Positions 7,066 through 8,263 of a stretch of 8,263 nucleotides of DNA are shown piece by piece (the stretch's first letter is position 1; each line of letters opens with the position of its first letter). The notes under the pieces are model-generated. The model was not told the origin of the DNA. It did not search any database and saw only the letters and a list, made by a program, of their open reading frames with translations. Origin of the DNA: MAG-120531 sp041163765. GTDB taxonomy: Bacteria; Bacteroidota; Bacteroidia; Flavobacteriales; Flavobacteriaceae. A program made the position numbers and the translations under genes. The stretch lies in the NCBI GenBank assembly GCA_041163765.1, contig JBEAQS010000011.1, positions 1-8,263 on the forward strand, written 5' to 3'.

Positions 7066-7854
7066 TTATGATTGTGCTTGATGAATAATTTCTGCTAAAT
7101 CCAACACACTGACTTCGGTGTCTTTATTTTCTTTCTTCACGCCATCGGTCATCATGGTATTGCAAAATGGACAAGCCGCAGCAATAATCGTCGCTTGGGT
7201 ATCTATGGCTTCAGCAGCGCGTATATGGTTAATCTCCGCTGATCCTGCTTCAGATTCTTTGAACATTTGAGCACCTCCAGCACCACAGCAAAGACCTTTT
7301 GACTTACAGCGCTTCATCTCGACAAATGAAGCCTCTAAATGACTGATTAATGCACGTGGAGCTTCGTAAACTCCATTGGCTCTACCCAAATAACAAGCGT
7401 CGTGGTATGTGATTTTTTTTCCTTTGAAACTTCCTCCTGACACACTCAGCTTTCCTTCGTCTAAGAGACTTTGCAGCATTTGTGTGTGGTGAACTACTTC
7501 ATAATTCCCCCCTAAACCTGGATACTCATTTTTAAGTGTATTGAAACAATGAGGACAAGTAGTGACAATTTTCTTGACCCCATAACCGTCCAACGTTTGA
7601 ATATTTGTCGCTGCCTGCATTTGAAATAAAAATTCATTGCCTGCTCTTTTTGCCGGATCACCTGTACAAGACTCCTCGGTGCCCAGTATAGCAAACTTAA
7701 CCCCTGCTTTTTGCATCAACGAGGCAAATGCTTGAGTGATTCGCATGGCTCGTTGATCAAAGCTACCAGCACAACCCACCCAAAAAAGGACATCTATTTG
7801 ACCTTGTTGGGCAGCAATTTCAGCCATAGTAGGTATGTGAATTTCAGTTTGCAT
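7066..7854 (-). CDS. HdrB-like (Fe-S)-binding protein with two CCG (cysteine-rich) domains
   Basis: This 262-residue protein has two tandem cysteine-rich (CCG) domains, as in heterodisulfide reductase subunit B, GlcF and LutA. Such proteins carry iron-sulfur clusters that move electrons to or from small thiol, disulfide or hydroxyacid substrates. The first domain has C28, C63 in EESCTGDPAKR, and C100/C103 in TCPHC. The second has C154 in HDACYLGR, C189-C190-G in LCCGAGG, and C228/C231 in ACPFC. In the first domain the usual Cys-Cys pair is Ser62-Cys63. The ATG at 7854 is preferred over an in-frame ATG at 7914: the longer form would overlap the upstream gene by 56 bases, and the family normally starts just before a PTMAEIAA-type segment (here residues 8-15). 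The gene lies four bases after the HdrC-like gene, its likely partner. The substrate is unknown. Confidence 0.88.
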   Translation of the reverse strand: MQTEIHIPTMAEIAAQQGQIDVLFWVGCAGSFDQRAMRITQAFASLMQKAGVKFAILGTEESCTGDPAKRAGNEFLFQMQAATNIQTLDGYGVKKIVTTCPHCFNTLKNEYPGLGGNYEVVHHTQMLQSLLDEGKLSVSGGSFKGKKITYHDACYLGRANGVYEAPRALISHLEASFVEMKRCKSKGLCCGAGGAQMFKESEAGSAEINHIRAAEAIDTQATIIAAACPFCNTMMTDGVKKENKDTEVSVLDLAEIIHQAQS

Positions 7855-7858
7855 AGGC

Positions 7859-8263
7859 TTATTTTTGGGTCCATTGAGCCCGATCCATCTGCGAAAATGG
7901 CCAAGGGGCTCCATTATTTTCTATAGTTCCCATCATGTTGTTTAATTCAAGAGGGGCAGAAGATTCCTCCATCACCAAATACCGCCTCATCTCCATGATA
8001 ATAGAGAGTGGATCGATCCCTATAGGGCAGGCTTCGGTACAGGCGTTACAGGTAGTACAGGCCCATAATTCCTCAGGAGTAATTCTATCGTGCAGCAGAC
8101 GCGATCCAGACAAATCCAATTCCCCTGCTAAGACTTTATTTTGAAGGGCTATTTCTTGAGCGCGATCTCGAGTCTGCATCATGATGTGTCTGGGAGATAA
8201 TTTTTTTCCCGTTTGATTGGCCGGACACTCACTGGTACAACGACCACATTCGGTACAGCTATA
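7859..8263 (-). CDS. HdrC-like 4Fe-4S dicluster protein, C-terminal part (truncated by window edge)
   Basis: The reading frame is open to the right edge, so only the last 134 residues are seen. They hold two [4Fe-4S] ferredoxin motifs: CTECGRCTSECP at visible residues 3-14 and CTTCNACTEACP at 69-80. Each is CxxCxxCxxxCP, and their spacing fits HdrC-type electron-transfer subunits. The C-terminal NNGAPWPFSQMDRAQW segment resembles the conserved tail of a Bacteroidota family whose full-length members, as I recall, have N-terminal membrane helices and pass electrons at the membrane; that part is not visible here. An internal ATG pair near 8182 is not the true start, because the first cluster motif lies upstream of it. 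The HdrB-like gene follows after four bases, so the two products probably form one electron-transfer complex. Confidence 0.88.
   Translation of the reverse strand, partial: YSCTECGRCTSECPANQTGKKLSPRHIMMQTRDRAQEIALQNKVLAGELDLSGSRLLHDRITPEELWACTTCNACTEACPIGIDPLSIIMEMRRYLVMEESSAPLELNNMMGTIENNGAPWPFSQMDRAQWTQK

Noticed and set aside
7855..7914. Longer start for the HdrB-like protein (ATG at 7914)
   Set aside because: It would overlap the HdrC-like gene by 56 bases and adds 20 residues not typical of the family.
1..8263. Defence system, mobile element, CRISPR array, RNA gene or riboswitch
   Set aside because: I read the coding order and the only sizeable gap on both strands and saw no repeats, transposase or integrase motifs, attachment sites, tRNA-like folds or unexplained coding region. 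The window is almost wholly filled by recognisable genes.

Overview
The window looks like chromosomal housekeeping DNA of a member of the Bacteroidota, probably Flavobacteriia-like (this rank is inferred from gene content only). The evidence is a bacillithiol gene (bshA), a small protein family that I know mainly from this phylum, a promoter that fits the phylum's TTG-N19-TAnnTTTG form, and no recognisable Shine-Dalgarno sequence before the starts I examined. Coding density is very high. The only gap of any size is 115 bases (1399-1513). I see no RNA genes, insertion sequences, CRISPR arrays or prophage.

Plus strand, 1-3864. A complete mnmE (tRNA U34 modification GTPase) opens the window. A 115-base gap follows, holding an imperfect palindrome that abuts a Bacteroidota-type promoter. 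Then come two translationally coupled genes, a UDP-glucuronate 4-epimerase-type SDR protein and UDP-glucose 6-dehydrogenase. Together they would convert UDP-glucose to UDP-glucuronate and then UDP-galacturonate, precursors for acidic surface polysaccharides. No glycosyltransferase for such a polymer lies beside them.

Minus strand, 8263-3865. Five tightly packed genes run towards the first group, in transcription order: the C-terminal part of an HdrC-like protein with two [4Fe-4S] motifs (cut by the window edge), an HdrB-like CCG-domain protein, a 160-residue protein of unknown function, a secreted GH3 beta-N-acetylhexosaminidase-like enzyme, and bshA (first step of bacillithiol synthesis). 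Junctions are a 4-base gap, a 2-base gap, a 1-base overlap and a 4-base overlap, so this is very probably one operon. Its promoter lies beyond the right edge.

The two groups converge with no spacer: the ugd stop codon and the reversed bshA stop codon are adjacent at 3862-3867. No new mobile or defence system is visible. The most interesting point is the minus-strand operon, which joins an Hdr-like iron-sulfur pair and a single-cysteine protein of unknown function to a thiol biosynthesis gene. A redox link between them is a hypothesis only.
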